Source: an uncultured Planctomycetaceae bacterium
GTDB lineage: Bacteria; Planctomycetota; Planctomycetia; Planctomycetales; Planctomycetaceae
Direction of reading: 5' to 3'
Assembly: GCA_943787265.1 (NCBI GenBank)
Contig: CALSLT010000029.1
Coordinates: forward strand, 62,001 to 126,000
DNA length: 64,000 nt
Shown here piece after piece: positions 38,711-48,368 of this stretch (position 1 is its first letter; each line of letters opens with the position of its first letter). A program made the position numbers and the translations under genes. The notes below the pieces were generated by a model. It was not told the DNA's origin. It was given only the letters and a program-made list of their open reading frames with translations, and did not search any database.

Positions 38711-40950
38711 ATGCCCGTGACCGATTCCCCCGTCAACGCCACGCTGCGCAAAGTGGCCGTCATCGGAAATCCGAACACCGGAAAAAGTACGCTTTTCAAC
38801 GCGTTGACCGGAATGCAGTCTCGGACGGGCAACTTTCCCGGCGTTACCGTCGAGAAAAAAGTCGGACGACTGCATCTCGAAAACCGAGTCGTCGACCTGA
38901 TCGACCTTCCTGGAACATACAGTCTGTCGCCGAGAACTCCGGACGAAATGGTGTCCGTTGAAGTTCTCCTCGGCCGGCAGCAGGACGTCGGCGACATCGA
39001 CGCCGTCGTCTGCATCGTTGATGCCTCAAACCTCGAACGGAATTTCTACCTGGTCAGTCAGGTGCTGGACCTTGGGCTGCCAACCATCCTCGTTCTGAAT
39101 ATGTGGGACGTTGCCCAGGCACGACAGGTCAGCATCGATGTCGAAGGGCTTCGTCAGCGACTCGGACTGCAGGTCATCGTCTGCGAAGCTCACCGTCGGA
39201 TGGGGGTTCACGAACTTCGCCAGGCAATCATCCATTCCGATTCACTGATCGCCCCCGAGCGGCCAAAACCGTTTCCCGAAAAGTTTTACTCCGAATGCAA
39301 ACTCCTTCAAAAGACACTGGCAGCTTTGGGAAGTCGCAAACTTCCGTTCTACCTCGTCGAACGGCTTCTGATCGATGTCGGTGGACATGTTGAAAAGCAA
39401 CTGACCGATCAACATGGTGAACTACTCACATCGTCTATTTCGGGCGCGAGAAGTCGGCTGAAAGAATCCGGATGTCGTGTTCCGATCGTCGAGGCAAAGG
39501 CTCGCTACAAGTGGGCACGTGAGACGCTGGAAGGAATCGCGTCCGCACCAAACACACGAGTTAGTACGCGAAGCGATCGAATCGACCGATTCCTGACTCA
39601 CCGTTTTATCGGTCTGGGAGTTTTCGCTGCGGTCATGTTTCTGGTCTTCCAGGCAATCTACACATGGTCCGGTCCGCTGATGGATGTCATCGATTCCGGA
39701 CAAGGCATTGTCTCGAATCTCATTTCAGCAAACGTCCCACCAGGTCCAATGCGAAGCCTGCTGATTGACGGTGTCATCGCTGGCGTTGGCGGTGTGCTGA
39801 TTTTTCTTCCGCAGATCGCGTTGCTGTTTTTCTTCATCGCTACGCTGGAAGACTGCGGCTACATGGCACGCGCCGCGTTCGTCATGGACCGACTGATGAC
39901 AAAACTCGGGCTCAGCGGAAAATCATTCGTCCCGTTGATGTCGTCATTCGCGTGCGCAATCCCCGGAGTGATGGCAACTCGTGTCATCGAAAACCGCCGC
40001 GACCGTATGGTGACGATACTGGTCGCTCCGCTAATGAGTTGCTCAGCGCGACTCCCAGTTTACATCCTGATGACAACAGCGTTCGTTCCCCCAGTCATGT
40101 ACGCAGGAGGCTGGGTATCACTCCGTGAAATTGTGCTGTTCGTTATGTATCTCGTTGGAATCGTCGTTGCTGTGCCCGTCGCATGGCTGCTGCGCAAGAC
40201 ATTCTTCAAAGGTGAGACGCCACCGTTTGTCATGGAACTGCCATCCTACAATGGCCATCGTTGAGAATCGTGATGGCGCGCGTTTACGACCGCTCAAAGG
40301 CATTTGTCGTCCGCGCTGGCACGCTGATTTTTGCGACAACCGTTCTCGTCTGGGCGGCAGGTTACTTCCCAGCCGACCATACCAAACTTCACGAACTGCA
40401 GTCGCAGATTGAGGCGACGGAAATGCGAATCACGCAGCTCGACGTCCAGAACGAAGACCAGCAATCTGAGCTGGCTGCCGCTGAGCTGGACGCCTTGCTT
40501 GAAAAGCACAACGAACTTAGCAGCCACCTGATTGAATCGAGCTTCCTTGGCAGGATGGGCCACGCGATCGAGCCTGCCGTCAGACCTCTTGGTTGGGATT
40601 GGAAGATCGGCGTCGGCGTCATCGCTTCATTCCCGGCTCGAGAAGTGATCATCGCGACGATGGGCACGATATACAGCCTCGGCGGCGATGTTGGAGAAGA
40701 AGACGCCAGTCTCACCGAACAGCTTCGTGCGGCGACACACGCAGATGGCACACCGGTTTTCAACGTGGCAGTCGCCTGCTCAATCATGGTCTTCTTCGCG
40801 CTGTGTGCTCAGTGTGCGGCCACTCTGATGGTCATTCGCCGAGAGACAAATTCGTGGCGTTGGCCACTCTTCACATTTGGCTACATGACCGCCCTGGCGT
40901 ACGTCGGAGCCTTGATCACCTATCAGGTCGGCATGATCCTGCTGACGTAG
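38711..40950 (+). pseudogene. feoB: Ferrous iron transporter FeoB, one frameshift
   Basis: Fe2+ permease with an N-terminal GTPase. Seen: G1 GNPNTGKSTLFNAL, G2/G3 region NFPGVTVEKKVG and DLPGTYSLSP, G4 LNMWD, then helices with Gate motifs (FIATLEDCGYMARAAFVMD, FVPLMSSFACAIPGVM). The frame ends at 40264 and resumes at 40261; restoring one A (TACAAATGG for TACAATGG) gives YKWPSLRIVM and a continuous protein of about 745 residues. That is a one-base homopolymer loss, so the gene is probably intact in the cell. A charged coiled-coil-like insert (LQSQIEATEMRITQLD onward, about 40 residues) lies before SFLGRMGHAIEP, unusual compared with short FeoB loops. Confidence 0.88.
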
Positions 40951-41126
40951 GAAAGCGGCGTAATTCGGCGGCGGACGCACAGTCTCGCACGGCTAGCTGA
41001 TCAGCACGAAGCACTCCTCCCGACTGCTCGGAAAACACGCGTTCATTCGATCTGACATCGCTGCTAACATTCGCGGCTGCACAGGCGGAACAGAAGTCAC
41101 CACGATCGACGCATGGAGGCGGGCGA

Positions 41127-42282
41127 GTGACCGGATCAGAACTCAACGCCAGGATGGATGAAGCCGCGTTTGCCTTCCGAGGCTACAACGTCACCAACCT
41201 TGGCCGCACGCCCGAGCTGCTCGAACATCCCGCATACGGGCCGATCGTCGAGAAGCATCTCAAAGCAGCTTCCGAGATCTACACGGCGGCGACTCTGCAG
41301 CGAGTCGACCTGGTCAAGCGAGTACGGCTGCGAGAAGAAACCAGTCTGGAAACATACTCCGAAGCCGTCAGCCTGATTACCGCCGCCGAAGCAGCACAAC
41401 TCGAGCTGCTCAAGGAATTCTTCGGCATCCAATTCACGCAGGCATCGCGAGCCTTTGGTTACAGCCTCGGTGAAATCGGTGGCATTGATTGCCGCGGAAG
41501 TCTACGAACCCGAGGCGTTGCTGACTCCCATTCTGAAACTCGCGGGAGACTGCGTCGAACTTGCTCAAAACATTCGCATGGGCATCGTTTTTTCGCGCGG
41601 ACCAGAACTCGACGTCCCGGCCATCGAAAAACTTTGCGTTGAAACAACAGCACGCAATCAGGGAACGATCTGCATTTCCAGTTACGTGGCCCCAAACACC
41701 GTGCTTGTGCTGGGCCAGGGTGGTTCAATCGACCTCTTTCGTGAGACCATGAAGAAGAGGTTCAACAGACAGATTCACTTCAAGAAGAACCCTGACAGGT
41801 GGCCGCCGATCCACACGGCCATCGTCCGTCAAAAAAATGTCCCTGACCGCGCCAGCGTGATGTTGGAAACCGTTCCCGGCGGCATGAAAGCTCCGACGAT
41901 TCCCATCATCTCGTGCATCTCAGGGACAGAATCCTATAACGACTACAACAGCCGGCAGACACTCTACGACTGGGTCGACCATCCTCAGAAACTCTGGAGT
42001 GTCATCGAGCGTGTCCTGGCGACGGACATCCACACGCTCATTCATGTCGGCCCGGAACCAAACATTATTCCGGCCACCCTCAATCGCCTGAGCATGAACA
42101 TCGAGTCACAGCTTAACGCTCGATCAATCTCCGGCTTCGGCCTCCGAGCCGTTTCGAGCATCGTTCAAGGGCGCCCCTGGCTAGCGAAATACCTGTCGAA
42201 GAACGCATCGCTCCTTCGAGCACCGCTGCTTGAGCACGTCATCCTTGAAGACTGGCTGCTCGACAACGCGCCGACCGCATGA
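41127..42282 (+). pseudogene. ACP S-malonyltransferase-like acyltransferase, one frameshift
   Basis: Acyltransferase of the FabD/PksE fold, which loads an acyl group onto a carrier protein. The catalytic motif reads SRAFGYSLGEIG (GxSxG, GYSLGE for GHSLGE). The GTG start at 41127 has GGAGG eight bases before it. The frame is broken near 41,478: one extra G before GTGGCATTG; restoring it gives VALIAAEVYEPEALLTPILK and continues with MGIVFSRGPELDVPAI, LGQGGSIDLFRET and VPGGMKAPTIPIISCIS. About 385 residues when joined. The second half, with a His/Asp pair typical of FabD not obvious by eye, makes the exact activity uncertain. Confidence 0.7.
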
Positions 42283-42306
42283 CGCGCGTCGACACAACCT
42301 CGGAGC

Positions 42307-43642
42307 TTACACGAGCTCCGGCATCGGTTGATGATCAAGCAAATACTGCGGCCGGCCCGCAAGGTCATGCAGTTTGACGTTTTTCGCGTCGACGCCCAGA
42401 TTCCCGTACAACGTTGCGAGCACCTCGCCAAAATGAACAGGACGTTCTACGGCCTCGCCGCCAAGTCTGTCCGTTGCACCAATGACCTGCCCGGTTTTCA
42501 TTCCGCCGCCAGCAAGTAAGCCACCACCGACACGCGGCCAATGGTCTCTGCCAGCGTCTTTGTTGATTCGCGGCGTACGGCCAAATTCACCCCAGGCGAC
42601 AACTGACACGTCGTCAGCAAGGCCTCGTTCATGCAGGTCTTCGACCAGCGTCGCGATACCTCGGTCAAAGATTGGCAGATGAGTATCTTTAAGACCGCTG
42701 AAGTTTTTGCTGTGAAAATCCCAACGTCCAAAGTTCAAAGAAACGACTCGGGCACCAGCTTCAACAAGACGTCTCGCCATCAGAAAGTGTTCAAGATTTC
42801 TGGGGGCTCCATCGCCGAAGTTTTTAGACTCGCCTTTCCCGTATCGTTCCCGCACTTCGGGATCTTCTTTCGAAAGTCAAGAGCGTCGGCAAGGCGGCTG
42901 GATGTGAGAATCCCAAACGCCTGTTGAGTGATCGTGTCGAGTCCTTCCAGCGGTCCCGAGGCATCAACGTCTCGTCGAAGTTTATCGAAATCGCCCAGCA
43001 GACTCTGGCGGTCACCAAGACGGTCCATCGATATTCCGTCAGGACCATGTCTTTACGAGCCGGTCCAGAAGGCCGAAATGCCGCGTGTGCAATCCCCAAG
43101 TAGCCAGGATGCCCAGGCGAGCCGTACGGCGGGTGGCCAGTATCCGGGACAGACCAACGAACGGAGGAACGGATTCGTTCGTCGAACCAAGCACTCGGGA
43201 AGTCACGGAACCGACCGATGGCCAGCCGCCTGGTGGCTGATTTTGAGTGGTGTGTCCGGTGTAGCAGATAAATGAATCATGCGCACCACTGGGCGAACCT
43301 ACGACCGAACGAAGCGGAACAAGCTTGTCCATGATCGCCGCGGTGCGCGGCATGTGTTCGGAGATTTCGATGCCCGGCACGTTCGTCGGAATCTGGACGA
43401 AACTCGCCGCGAATCTCCGCTGGAGCGTCCATTTTCAAATCGTACATGTCCTGGTGCGAAGGAGCTCCGCACATGTAGATCATGATGACGGCTTTGTGCG
43501 AATTGCTCTGTCCCGACTGAGCATCCGCACGGAGCAAATCAGCCAGCGTCAAACCGCCAACTCCGAGGGCACCAATCCGCAGCGCATCACGGCGCGAGAC
43601 TTTGTCGCAAAGACGATGTTTGTTTCCGAGAAGCGTCAGCAT
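42307..43642 (-). pseudogene. DUF1501 family protein, four or more frameshifts
   Basis: DUF1501 proteins are planctomycete-abundant, exported sulfatase-fold-like proteins. Here the start (MLTLLGNKHRLCDKVSRRDA, then LRIGALGVGGLTLADLLRA, a twin-arginine signal) begins at 43642. Parts continue in shifting frames: VIMIYMCGAPSHQDMYDLK; PGIEISEHMPRTAAIMDKL; DSFICYTGHTTQNQPPGGWP; GDFDKLRRDVDASGPLEGLD; and finally FGRWDFHSKNFSG, VVAWGEFGRTPRIN, GRDHWPRV and DHQPMPELV. One break is explained by loss of a G in AAAGAAGATCC. About 445 residues when repaired. Confidence 0.8.
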
Positions 43643-43878
43643 GGTGGGACTCCGGGAGGAGCGATGAGGCGGGACATCAACTGCGACGGTTTTGCACTCG
43701 TTATTTATCGGCAAAAACTGTCGGCACATCGTACCCGCACACCGAGAATCACGTCAACGAGTGCTGATGTGTCCGATAATCCTCGTCATGAAGTGACGAC
43801 GATACCGAAAATACCGGTCAACACACGACAGCCTGGCAACGCCGATCTGGCTTAGCGACAGTCCTCACAGTCCTCGCG

Positions 43879-45531
43879 CTACAGAAACATCGCTTCAAGT
43901 TCGACGAGTTCAACGCTGATTTGAATCAATAATTCGTTGATGTGATCACGGCCGGGCGCATTGCAATCGGCGATGTGACGATGAAGCAATTCCCACTCGG
44001 AATAGATCGTTGCGCAGTGGCCACGCAGAACTTCTTCCGGCGTGTCGTGAACCAACGCGGCATGTAACTGCCGAGACGCCGTTCTGAAATGCGAGCAATG
44101 TTCAAGCATTTCCTTGCGCTCGCCTGCGAACTTCGACGCTCCACGCAGCCAGCTTTCGATATCAGCATGTAGATGATCGGCGAGACGTTCGATGGCCCCG
44201 GCTCGCTGACGAGCACTGTTCGCGTCAAAGCCTCCGGGAATGCCAAGCGGTTCACGGAGCGCGACCAGTCGCGTTTCGATTTCGGTCAACGAGTGCCGGA
44301 TTCCGTCGTGATGAACGTTTCGAAAATGCCGCGAAAACGAAACCCAGGCTGACGGCAAATAGTCATAAGCATCAACCACCTCATCGATATCATTTTCCCG
44401 CTCAACACAGTCGGCAAAGTGCTGGCAGATGCCATGAAAGTCGGAAGCGGAACTTGGCACGTCTTCGTAATTGGGCAGTTGAATCAGCAAGCTCAAAGAA
44501 ACTGAGTCGAAGATCCGGTCGACTTCCGTTGTGATTCCTCGCGTTAGTTGAATCAGCAATTCCCGGTCGAGTCCGCGCGGCAGCCACAGCAGTTCATGCA
44601 CGGACTGGTCAACGTTCTGAATTCGCAAAACCGTGCGTTCAATGAATCTGCTTTCAAAGGCACAGAGTTCTCGGACCAGCGGATTCCACTTTCGCAAGAA
44701 ACCTTTGTAGTCAGCTACTAACGCCGCGTAGGGGCGACCGGCAGAAACGGAGTCGGAGAACCCAACGGCCGCTTGATGAGCCTGGCTCGTTTTGAGCATC
44801 AACGCGTTTCGCGACGGAGAACGACGAAGTTCGTAATCGATATCGTCACTCAGGCCGTGGAGATAAACGACAAGGCCTTCGCTCTGTCGCTGCAGAGTTC
44901 GGCGATCGATCTGCGGCTCAATCGAAAGCACATCGCACAGCTCAACATCGAACCGATCGAGTTGCCCGATGCACGTTCGGCATGGCTGCGAGAGATTGGG
45001 CACCTGCTGAAGTCGATATGAAAACCGACGCCAGTCGCTGTCGAGTCTCTGCACATCCTGCACGATGAAACGATGGTCCGGGATAGCACGGCTTCGCTGC
45101 GAAATAGCGTCTGCCCGAGCCTGAAGCTGCACTGCATCCGCAATCAATGACCGCAACCCGGCGTTGCGTGTCGACTCTTTCTGAAGCAACGTGCTGAGCG
45201 TGATGCTCTCTTGCCGAAACGCCTGAAGCGACACGCGAGCTCTGCCAAGTTCGGGAGTTGCTCGAACACCGGGACGCGAGCCCCCGGGACGAAGCTGCTG
45301 TTTATTCGGACCGCCCTGCCCTCGCATTTGAGATTCCACGAGGATCTTCAGAATGCCGCCGACGATTTTTTTCGTCTTGTCATCGGCCGAGGTTGAGTCA
45401 ACTCGCAGTAGCATCGTTGCGACCAGTGCCGCCATTGCGAATGCAAACGATCGAGGCCGCCGTTGGCCACTCACTTCATTTCGTAAAACGAATAGTGAGA
45501 GCACGCCTTCAGAAAGTTCTCTGGCAACCAT
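43879..45531 (-). CDS. Secreted alpha-helical protein of unknown function
   Basis: A 550-residue exported protein. The ATG at 45531 is chosen because GGAGG lies ten bases before it; the frame is open further upstream but without signal. A hydrophobic export segment (FAFAMAALVATMLLRVDSTSA) follows, then a low-complexity basic stretch (GPNKQQLRPGGSRPGVR) and a long helical region with charged heptad-like runs (for example LIADAVQLQARADAISQRSR, LTEIETRLVALREPLG). A CRTCIG motif is present near residue 186. No family recognised. Isolated, minus strand, 164 bp from the Rrf2 regulator. Confidence 0.75.
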   Translation of the reverse strand: MVARELSEGVLSLFVLRNEVSGQRRPRSFAFAMAALVATMLLRVDSTSADDKTKKIVGGILKILVESQMRGQGGPNKQQLRPGGSRPGVRATPELGRARVSLQAFRQESITLSTLLQKESTRNAGLRSLIADAVQLQARADAISQRSRAIPDHRFIVQDVQRLDSDWRRFSYRLQQVPNLSQPCRTCIGQLDRFDVELCDVLSIEPQIDRRTLQRQSEGLVVYLHGLSDDIDYELRRSPSRNALMLKTSQAHQAAVGFSDSVSAGRPYAALVADYKGFLRKWNPLVRELCAFESRFIERTVLRIQNVDQSVHELLWLPRGLDRELLIQLTRGITTEVDRIFDSVSLSLLIQLPNYEDVPSSASDFHGICQHFADCVERENDIDEVVDAYDYLPSAWVSFSRHFRNVHHDGIRHSLTEIETRLVALREPLGIPGGFDANSARQRAGAIERLADHLHADIESWLRGASKFAGERKEMLEHCSHFRTASRQLHAALVHDTPEEVLRGHCATIYSEWELLHRHIADCNAPGRDHINELLIQISVELVELEAMFL

Positions 45532-45695
45532 AATCGTTGTCCTCCGTGGCCCATCTATGTTGCAAAGCAAAAGCTGACTCCGCAGCTCCGTACGTCTGGA
45601 TGATGACCGATGATGGTGCCTCAGGTCAAAACCAGACTGACAGAGTACAAACGCCGGCAGTTCGTCACATCGACCCGGCCGAGCTGCCGAAAACA

Positions 45696-46130
45696 TCATT
45701 CAGCAGAATCGGTAAGACTTCCCAGTGGCACGCTGGGATTGGGATCCGCCAGCACGTCTGCCAGAGTCGAATTGCGGAACGCTTCTTCCACGGATTCCAT
45801 CGCGTTGTCCAGCCTGCGATGCAGCGCGCACAACTTGACGCCATGCTCACGAAGACCGAGTGGGCACGATTCGATTCTCTGCAACGGGTCCACGGCACTC
45901 ACAACGTCGAGGATCGTCAACTTGTCCGGATCCGACACGAGCGTCATTCCACCACCGATTCCGCGTTGAGATCGGACGATGCTGGCTCGTGCAAGCCCCT
46001 GTAGAACTTTCGACAGGTAGGCCGCTGGGACCTGCGTCGCGTCAGCAACCTGAGCCGTCGTGCGAGGCTCTCCCTCACGCGCCAGAAACACGACCGCACG
46101 CAGCGCATATTCCACAGATTGAGAGAGCAT
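45696..46130 (-). CDS. Rrf2-family transcriptional regulator
   Basis: Winged-helix regulator, 144 residues (family 130-160). Seen: MLSQSVEYALRAVVFLAREG, wing and helix TAQVADATQVPAAYLSKVLQGL, RASIVRSQRGIGGGMTL and the Cys region IESCPLGLREHGVKLCALHRRLD. NsrR and IscR ligate an Fe-S cluster with three cysteines; only two are in the visible segment here, so the sensor chemistry is unclear. It is divergent from the protoglobin gene, with a palindrome and matching half-site between them, which fits control of the globin by this protein. Confidence 0.9.
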   Translation of the reverse strand: MLSQSVEYALRAVVFLAREGEPRTTAQVADATQVPAAYLSKVLQGLARASIVRSQRGIGGGMTLVSDPDKLTILDVVSAVDPLQRIESCPLGLREHGVKLCALHRRLDNAMESVEEAFRNSTLADVLADPNPSVPLGSLTDSAE

Positions 46131-46142
46131 TAATTGCCCGAG

Positions 46143-46214
46143 CTAAACTAGACCTTGACATCCTATTTAAACCTCGCAACACTCACCTAAACTGGACACC
46201 AAAGTCCAGTTTAG
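46143..46214. promoter_or_regulatory. Palindromic operator between Rrf2 and protoglobin genes
   Basis: A perfect palindrome: CTAAACTGGAC (46187-46197), six-base spacer, GTCCAGTTTAG (46204-46214). A third, near-identical half-site CTAAACTAGAC lies at 46143-46153, next to TTGACA (46155-46160). The symmetry, the repeated half-site and the divergent regulator gene all suggest a binding site for the Rrf2 protein. Spacing from the half-site to the palindrome is 44 bp, so looping or two sites are possible. No T-run follows, so terminator is unlikely. Confidence 0.7.
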
Positions 46215-46308
46215 CCAGCGCCACGAAAATACAGGCGTAGACTGCCGGATTCGCCGGCCTATCGGAAGCCTGATTCAGCACGAAACTCGCGAGATAAGGA
46301 GAAACCTG

Positions 46309-46884
46309 ATGCAGAACATCGACGAACAGAAACTGGAATCAGATCTCGGCTACCGATTCGGTTATGTCACCGAATTCATGGGCTTTGGCGAGGATGATAT
46401 CGCCGCAATCCACGGCTCTGCCGCACACCTCGCTCCGATCGTCCCACAATTAGTCGACGCCGTATACGACAAGCTGTTTTCGTATGACGCGACCAAACGA
46501 CACTTTGTGCCAAGACAATCAGGCTACGAAGGTGACGTCCCTGGCAGCGTCGATAGCTTGCAGATGGATCACGAAATGATCGAGTTCCGCAAGCAACACC
46601 TGGGCCGCTACCTCGAACGGCTCGTGACGAAGCCGTATGACGGCAACATGCTCAACTATCTCGACCTAGTCGGAAAGATGCACACTCCGAAAGCCGGCAG
46701 CAAGGAGCTCGATGTCCCGCTCGTCCAGATGAATGCTCTGATGGGATTTGTGTCGGACGCATTGATCGCCACGACCCTCAGCCTGGACCTGGATGCCGAA
46801 ACGACCAGCCGAACCTTGCGCGCATTCAACAAACTGCTCTGGCTGCAAAACGACCTTATCACCCGCCACTATCAGGCCGACTGA
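46309..46884 (+). CDS. Protoglobin-domain protein
   Basis: Single-domain globin of the protoglobin type (191 residues, family about 190-200), likely binding heme and sensing or detoxifying O2, NO or CO. Seen: LGYRFGYVTEFMGFGEDDIA, the helix region APIVPQLVDAVYDKLFSYD, FRKQHLGRYLERLVTKPYD (the His here is the candidate proximal ligand), and a C-terminal helix FNKLLWLQNDLITRHYQAD. No signalling domain is attached, unlike globin-coupled sensors. A GGAG is near the start (AAGGAGAAACCTGATG). Divergent from an Rrf2 gene across 178 bp with the operator. Confidence 0.85.
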   Translation: MQNIDEQKLESDLGYRFGYVTEFMGFGEDDIAAIHGSAAHLAPIVPQLVDAVYDKLFSYDATKRHFVPRQSGYEGDVPGSVDSLQMDHEMIEFRKQHLGRYLERLVTKPYDGNMLNYLDLVGKMHTPKAGSKELDVPLVQMNALMGFVSDALIATTLSLDLDAETTSRTLRAFNKLLWLQNDLITRHYQAD

Positions 46885-47089
46885 ATTTGTCGCAGCTTCA
46901 GTCGCCGATAGTAAGTCCGCCACGGTTGTCTCGGCGACGCGTGGCGGGCCGCGGGTTTGCGATTCTTTCCAGATTCACTTCTTCCCAGGCTTTACACACA
47001 TCAGCAAGCGCCGATAGAAATTCCGCCACAGGCCTCATCGTCAGTATGAGGCTGCCCCCCCCCACCCCGGAATCTCGACAAGCACACTC

Positions 47090-47359
47090 ATGCTGACTCA
47101 GATCGCCGACCGAATCCCGCCACTTTCCATCCTGCTTCCCGTACTGCTGACCGCCTGGGCCGTTGCCTGCACCTTGGTGCATGGTCCTGCGATTCTTGCG
47201 TACGTCGTCCTTCAGGCGGCGACGTCAGGGATCTTCGCCCTCAGCATGTACAAGGCAAGTAAACGTCACTCTCGCACGTTGAACAAGCCAGCAGGCAAAC
47301 CGAACGCAAGTGACGGGTCGGACTCGCCCCAAAACAACGAACGACCAGTCACCGCATAG
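47090..47359 (+). CDS. Small membrane protein of unknown function
   Basis: 89 residues with two hydrophobic segments (ILLPVLLTAWAVACTLVHGP; ILAYVVLQAATSGIFALSMY) and a polar C-terminal tail. No family recognised. Upstream is a run of nine C residues (47055-47063), about 27 bp before the ATG. The stop codon lies in the loop of a terminator hairpin. Moderate support, because small membrane genes are easily overcalled, but the frame and terminator agree. Confidence 0.55.
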   Translation: MLTQIADRIPPLSILLPVLLTAWAVACTLVHGPAILAYVVLQAATSGIFALSMYKASKRHSRTLNKPAGKPNASDGSDSPQNNERPVTA

Positions 47360-47384
47360 CGACTGGTCGTTACGTTTAATTTTC
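47340..47384 (+). terminator. Rho-independent terminator overlapping a stop codon
   Basis: AACGACCAGTC (47340-47350) and GACTGGTCGTT (47361-47371) form perfect 11-base arms; the ten-base loop carries the TAG stop of the small membrane gene. A T-rich stretch (TTTAATTTTC) follows. On the opposite strand the same stem precedes the hemQ stop, so it may serve both converging genes. Confidence 0.75.
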
Positions 47385-47420
47385 GCGTGGCGTGTCGACG
47401 CATCGACTTCGCACGTCGAG

Positions 47421-48269
47421 CTATAAGCGCACGTGCGAGATGGCGTCTTCTGGCGTGGCGATGTAGCTGATGAAGAACGGTCCGAACTCGGCATACCGAG
47501 CCGATGCTTCGTCGAATCGCATCTTGTAGACGATTTCTTTGATGTGCTCAGGAGCTCGGCCCCACAGAGTCACGCCCCACTCCCAATCGTCGAAACCGGT
47601 TGACGCGGTGATGAGCTGGCTGACTCGGCCAGCGAATTTGATCCCGCTGGTAGCGTGTTCGGCCATCAAAGCTGCCCGTTCGCTGAACGGCAACATGAAC
47701 CAGTTGGCGTGCGGGTCGCGGATTTTGTTCATCGGATAGAAGCTGAACACCGGGAACGCCGGGAAGTCCGGATAAGTTCGCTGCTTGTTCATCATGGGTA
47801 GCCGCTGCTCATACGCTCCGACCTTCGCTGCGTACGACGGATCATCCGGGGCTGTTCCATCGGCAATCAATCGCTCTTTGTACTGCTCGACCGTCGGGAC
47901 ATACTCAGAAACTTCGGTAATCGACACAAACGAATAGGTCGGTTTCAGAGCGACTCCCAACCGGGACGCACGAATTTCCTGCTTCACGCGATCAATAACC
48001 AGCGGGTCCGGATCCATGATCATCAACGCGATGTCGCCTCTTCCGCCGGACAGAATCGACGTCTGCAGCCGCTCGGGCGCGCCTTCACGTTCGGGGTTCA
48101 GGATTTGGGCAAGTTGCTCGCGGCCTTCAGCCCGCTGGTGCTCATGCACCGAGTTCAAAGCGGCCTGGTCGACCTGATAATTGATGTGCAAACAATGCCA
48201 GCCTTCGGTCAGCTTGATGGTCGGATCAGGCAGGTTCTGAGCCGGGCGAGTATGTGCTGGTCGGTTCAT
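47421..48269 (-). CDS. hemQ: Chlorite dismutase-family heme protein, probable HemQ
   Basis: Likely coproheme decarboxylase, the last step of the coproporphyrin-dependent heme pathway. The chlorite dismutase-like fold is seen in the C-terminal half: VFSFYPMNKIRDPHANWFML (the Tyr used in decarboxylation is probably in FYPMNK), EHATSGIKFAGRV (candidate heme ligand His) and STGFDDWEWGVTLWG. 282 residues, slightly longer than Gram-positive HemQ (about 250) because of an N-terminal extension. Chlorite dismutase itself needs an Arg in the distal pocket; I see none obvious at that site. The hemB gene lies 11 kb away. Confidence 0.85.
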   Translation of the reverse strand: MNRPAHTRPAQNLPDPTIKLTEGWHCLHINYQVDQAALNSVHEHQRAEGREQLAQILNPEREGAPERLQTSILSGGRGDIALMIMDPDPLVIDRVKQEIRASRLGVALKPTYSFVSITEVSEYVPTVEQYKERLIADGTAPDDPSYAAKVGAYEQRLPMMNKQRTYPDFPAFPVFSFYPMNKIRDPHANWFMLPFSERAALMAEHATSGIKFAGRVSQLITASTGFDDWEWGVTLWGRAPEHIKEIVYKMRFDEASARYAEFGPFFISYIATPEDAISHVRL

Positions 48270-48368
48270 GAGTCAACTTTCTATGAGGTAATTCTCTGGA
48301 GAATCGAGATCGGTATCCCGGCAATGATGCAGCCATCTTCTCGGCGTGCAGCGCGGATTCTATTCGGT

